Shown: one piece after another, positions 39,305 to 41,614 of the stretch
Numbering within the stretch: position 1 is the first letter of the stretch
Layout of the letters: every line of letters starts with the position of its first letter
Assembly: GCA_036495525.1 (NCBI GenBank)
Contig: DASXMR010000011.1
Span: 1-41,614 of the forward strand
Direction of reading: 5' to 3'
Source of the DNA: DASXMR01 sp036495525
GTDB taxonomy: Bacteria > Actinomycetota > Actinomycetes > Streptosporangiales > Streptosporangiaceae
Length of the DNA: 41,614 nucleotides
The notes under the pieces: model-generated
Database searches by the model: none
What the model was told of the DNA's origin: nothing
The model's input: only the letters and a program-made list of their open reading frames with translations
Position numbers and translations under genes: made by a program

Positions 39305-40153
39305 ATGCCAGGATCGCGGCTGGCGGCCAGGTGCATGGCGGCGATCGCGGGAATCGCGGCGCGCGACCCGGTCAGCAGCCGTGAGCTGTGGGGGTACGGC
39401 ATCTGGCTGTTCGCCGGGATGGTGTTCGGCGTGCCGGAAAGCTTCGGCGGGCTGACCAGAGTGCCCTGGCCGGCCCTGACGGACACGATCGGGCATCTGG
39501 AGGCGCGCTGGGCGCCGGTCGGCGGCGTGGTGACGGCGCTCATGATCCTCATCGTGCTCGCCGCCATCCGGCACCCGCTGGCCCGGGCGGCGGGCAGAGC
39601 TGCGCGGCACGGCCAGGCCCCGGCCGGGAGCGGGCCGGTGGCGGCGGATCTGGAGGACGGCGAGCTAACGGCAGGCGGGCCGGTGGCGGCCAAGACGGCT
39701 GGCCCGGTGCGGGCCGGCGCCAGGACGGCTGGCCCGGTGCGGGCCGACGCCCGCGCGGCAGGGTCAGGCCTGGCCACCGGAAATGCGGGCAGCCTGCCGG
39801 ACGGGCCCGGTGCCATGCGCCGGCCAGGGACGGCTGGCCTCGCGCCGGTGCTCGCCTATTATCCGCTGGCGCTGTGCGCCGTGGCCGGCGGCAGCCTGAT
39901 CGCCCTGCTGGACAGCAGCAGCTACTTCCTGCACGGATACGTGATCTACGGGCTGTTCGCGTTCTTCTTCGTGTTCATCCCGAACCTGGCTGCGGTCTGC
40001 CTTGGCCGCAGGATCCCGTTCCCGACGCTCGCGCGCACGGTCATCAACCTGGAGCACCGCTGGTGGCCGGCCGGGAAGATCATCCTGATCGGCCTGGTCG
40101 TGCTCATGATTCACCTGGCCGTCGCGCGCTGGCCGAGCCTGCCGCTCAGCTGA
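39305..40153 (+). CDS. Multi-pass membrane protein with repeat-containing linker (hypothetical)
   Basis: A 282-residue protein with about five membrane segments: ELWGYGIWLFAGMVFGVPES and VGGVVTALMILIVLAAIR in the N-terminal part, then VLAYYPLALCAVAGGSLIAL, YVIYGLFAFFFVFIPNLAAV and IILIGLVVLMIHLAVARW. Between the second and third lies an 80-residue Ala/Gly/Pro-rich linker containing a tandem 10-residue repeat. I do not recognise a family. ATG 39305 has a run of G as ribosome-binding site and is 16 bases past the DUF1810 stop. Confidence 0.75.
   Translation: MPGSRLAARCMAAIAGIAARDPVSSRELWGYGIWLFAGMVFGVPESFGGLTRVPWPALTDTIGHLEARWAPVGGVVTALMILIVLAAIRHPLARAAGRAARHGQAPAGSGPVAADLEDGELTAGGPVAAKTAGPVRAGARTAGPVRADARAAGSGLATGNAGSLPDGPGAMRRPGTAGLAPVLAYYPLALCAVAGGSLIALLDSSSYFLHGYVIYGLFAFFFVFIPNLAAVCLGRRIPFPTLARTVINLEHRWWPAGKIILIGLVVLMIHLAVARWPSLPLS
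39694..39753 (+). repeat. Two-copy 30-bp tandem repeat within the membrane-protein gene
   Basis: Two adjacent 30-base units starting GACGGCTGGCCCGGTGCGGG encode TAGPVRAGAR and TAGPVRADAR. The period is a multiple of three, so the frame is kept. Copies of related sequence without the full unit flank it. It is probably a replication-slippage expansion in a flexible linker. Confidence 0.85.
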
Positions 40154-40220
40154 GCCCGCGACAGCCTTCCCTGCTGCCAGTCAGCCGGGGTGGCAGCTCG
40201 CAGCGGTGCAGAATATGTAA

Positions 40221-41614
40221 ATGTCCAGCACGGGGCCGCCGCGGGGGTCGGGCGTGTCTGCCCGCGAGGCCGACGTGCTGGCCGGGCTCGCCGAGCACCT
40301 GACGAACGCGGAGATCGCGGCCCGGCTGTTCATCTCGGTGCGGACGGTGGAGACCCATGTCTCCTCGATGCTGCGCAAGCTCGGTGCCGGGGACCGGCGG
40401 GCGCTGGCAGCGCTGGCTCCCGCCGTGCTGGCGGCAGCTGACGATGCCGCGGCGCCAGGCAGCGAGGAAGGCCAGCCCGTCTCCGGCAGCTCAGCCCTGC
40501 CGTCGCCGCTGACTTCGTTCGTCGGCCGGGCCGCCGAGCGCGCGGCGCTCGCTGACGCGCTGGCCGCGCACCGGCTGGTAACCGCTGTCGGCCCCGGCGG
40601 GGTCGGCAAGACCAGGCTGGCGCTGAGCGTCGCCGCTGAGGCGGCGGACCGGTATCCCGACGGGGCCCGGTACGTCGACCTGGTGCCGGTGACCGACCCG
40701 GCTATGATCGCGCCCGCGATCGCCAGCGCGCTCGGCCTGATCGAATCGCAGAGCCGCTCGGCCGAGGACATCGTGCTTGACTGGCTGGGCGACCGCGAGG
40801 CCCTGCTGGTGCTGGACAACTGCGAGCACCTGCTCGACGGGGTGGTGGTGCTGCTGGAACGGCTGCTGGCGGGCAGCCGGCGGCTGACCGTGCTGGCCAC
40901 CAGCAGGGCAAGGATGCTGGTCCCGTTCGAGTGGGTATTCGCCGTGCCGGGCCTCTCGATCGCCGCCGACGGCGGTCCCGGCGACGCCGTCGAGCTGTTC
41001 CTCGTCCGCGCCGCCGCAGCCGGCGGCCGGGTCGCGCCAGCCGACCTGGGCCGCGTTGCCGCAGTGTGCCGCGGGCTCGACGGCATGGCACTGGCCATCG
41101 AGCTGACCGCGGCCCGGTTCTGCTCGCTGGGGATGGACGGGATCGAGGCCGGGCTGGCTGACCGGCTGCAGCTGCTGACCGGCGGGCCGCGTGCCGATGA
41201 CCGGCACCGCTCGCTGCGGTCAGCCCTGGACTGGACTTACGCGCTGCTCGGCGAGCAGGACCAGGCAACACTGCGGCGGCTGTGCGTGTTCGCCTCGCCG
41301 TTCACCGCCGCCGCCGCGGCCGAGGTCACCGGCTGGGAGCCAGTCGGCTTTGCCGCGGTCCCTGGCGCGCTGGCCAGGCTCGCCGAGCAGAGCCTGCTGG
41401 CGCCAGGGTCGGGGCAGGACCAGACCAGGTACCGCGCGCTGGAGATGATCCGCCAGTACGGCGCCGGGCTGCTGGCCGACGCGGGCGAGTCGGCCGAGGC
41501 CAGAGCCAGGCACCTGCGCTGGTGCCTCGATTCCGCATCGGCGCTTGCTCCGCCGCTTGCCCCTGGTGACGACGCGGGGGCGTGGCGAGCCGCCTTCGAC
41601 CTGCTGGCCGACGA
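40221..41614 (+). CDS. Regulator with N-terminal LuxR-type HTH and NB-ARC ATPase (3' truncated)
   Basis: The frame runs open to the window end (464 codons seen). Residues about 10-70 are a LuxR/GerE HTH (VSAREADVLAGLAEHLTNAE, IAARLFISVRTVETHVSSML, RKLGAGDRRALAALA). After an acidic linker comes SFVGRAAERAALADAL and a STAND/NB-ARC ATPase: Walker A AVGPGGVGKTRLAL, Walker B ALLVLDNCEHLLD, and VLATSRARMLVPFEWVFAVP with a GMALAIELTAAR motif. Most LuxR-STAND (MalT/LAL) proteins carry the HTH at the C terminus; here it leads. ATG 40221 lacks a ribosome-binding site; GTG 40254 behind GGGGG is an alternative start. Signal-sensing repeats would be expected beyond the window. Confidence 0.85.
   Translation, partial: MSSTGPPRGSGVSAREADVLAGLAEHLTNAEIAARLFISVRTVETHVSSMLRKLGAGDRRALAALAPAVLAAADDAAAPGSEEGQPVSGSSALPSPLTSFVGRAAERAALADALAAHRLVTAVGPGGVGKTRLALSVAAEAADRYPDGARYVDLVPVTDPAMIAPAIASALGLIESQSRSAEDIVLDWLGDREALLVLDNCEHLLDGVVVLLERLLAGSRRLTVLATSRARMLVPFEWVFAVPGLSIAADGGPGDAVELFLVRAAAAGGRVAPADLGRVAAVCRGLDGMALAIELTAARFCSLGMDGIEAGLADRLQLLTGGPRADDRHRSLRSALDWTYALLGEQDQATLRRLCVFASPFTAAAAAEVTGWEPVGFAAVPGALARLAEQSLLAPGSGQDQTRYRALEMIRQYGAGLLADAGESAEARARHLRWCLDSASALAPPLAPGDDAGAWRAAFDLLAD

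Overview
The window is about 41.6 kb of very GC-rich DNA. Coding frames show strong G/C bias at third positions, GTG starts are frequent, and several families are typical of actinomycetes: DUF397 with HTH/DUF5753, SigE-type ECF sigma factor, DUF2332, ClpC-type N-domain proteins. It looks like chromosomal DNA of a filamentous actinomycete, perhaps Streptosporangiales- or Frankiales-like; that placement is inference. I see no tRNA, rRNA, CRISPR array, insertion sequence or phage genes.

Layout. 1-1.8 kb: the end of an alpha/beta-hydrolase-like gene, then two DUF397 genes and an HTH/DUF5753 regulator. 1.8-3.7 kb: a gap with a strong hairpin, a small membrane ORF and a D-erythronate dehydrogenase-like gene. 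3.8-6.4 kb: a Tat-exported phosphoesterase and a decayed paralogue. 6.7-8 kb: an anchored NPCBM-like protein convergent with an ECF sigma factor. 8.2-16 kb: two divergent operons, aminotransferase/cupin/SDR/class II amidotransferase leftwards and Lrp/glutamine-synthetase-like/Dabb/APC permease rightwards. They are separated by a duplicated promoter-operator block. 16-22.4 kb: TetR regulator, phosphotransferase, HtrA-like protease, flavin monooxygenase, a HicBA toxin-antitoxin relic and an MFS exporter. 22.5-30.6 kb: an ArsR-type regulator divergent from a GntR/FCD regulator, which leads a rightward run: threonine-synthase-like enzyme, structured leader with a 13-codon upstream ORF, TauABC-like transporter, peptidase E and an S1P-lyase-like PLP enzyme. 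30.6-40 kb: a mixed set including DUF2332, SDR, DoxX, a Clp_N-only protein, an acyl-CoA dehydrogenase, a GntR regulator paired with a gamma-butyrobetaine-dioxygenase homologue lacking its iron ligands, DUF1810 and a membrane protein. 40.2 kb to the end: a truncated regulator with an N-terminal LuxR-type HTH followed by an NB-ARC ATPase.

How the genes may work together. The 8.2-16 kb block reads as one amine or amino-acid utilisation module: import by the APC permease, gamma-glutamylation by the GS-like enzyme, possible deglutamylation by the class II amidotransferase, transamination and oxidation/reduction, under a local Lrp regulator. The 23.3-30.6 kb block reads as uptake of a small organic, possibly sulfonate-like, solute plus PLP chemistry, under a local GntR regulator and probably an RNA or leader-peptide switch. 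Both pathway readings are inferences from domain content and gene order. The most notable individual observations are the dioxygenase homologue with all three metal ligands replaced, the duplicated promoter block, the structured leader with upstream ORF, the HicBA relic, and the phosphoesterase paralogue interrupted by an in-frame TAG.
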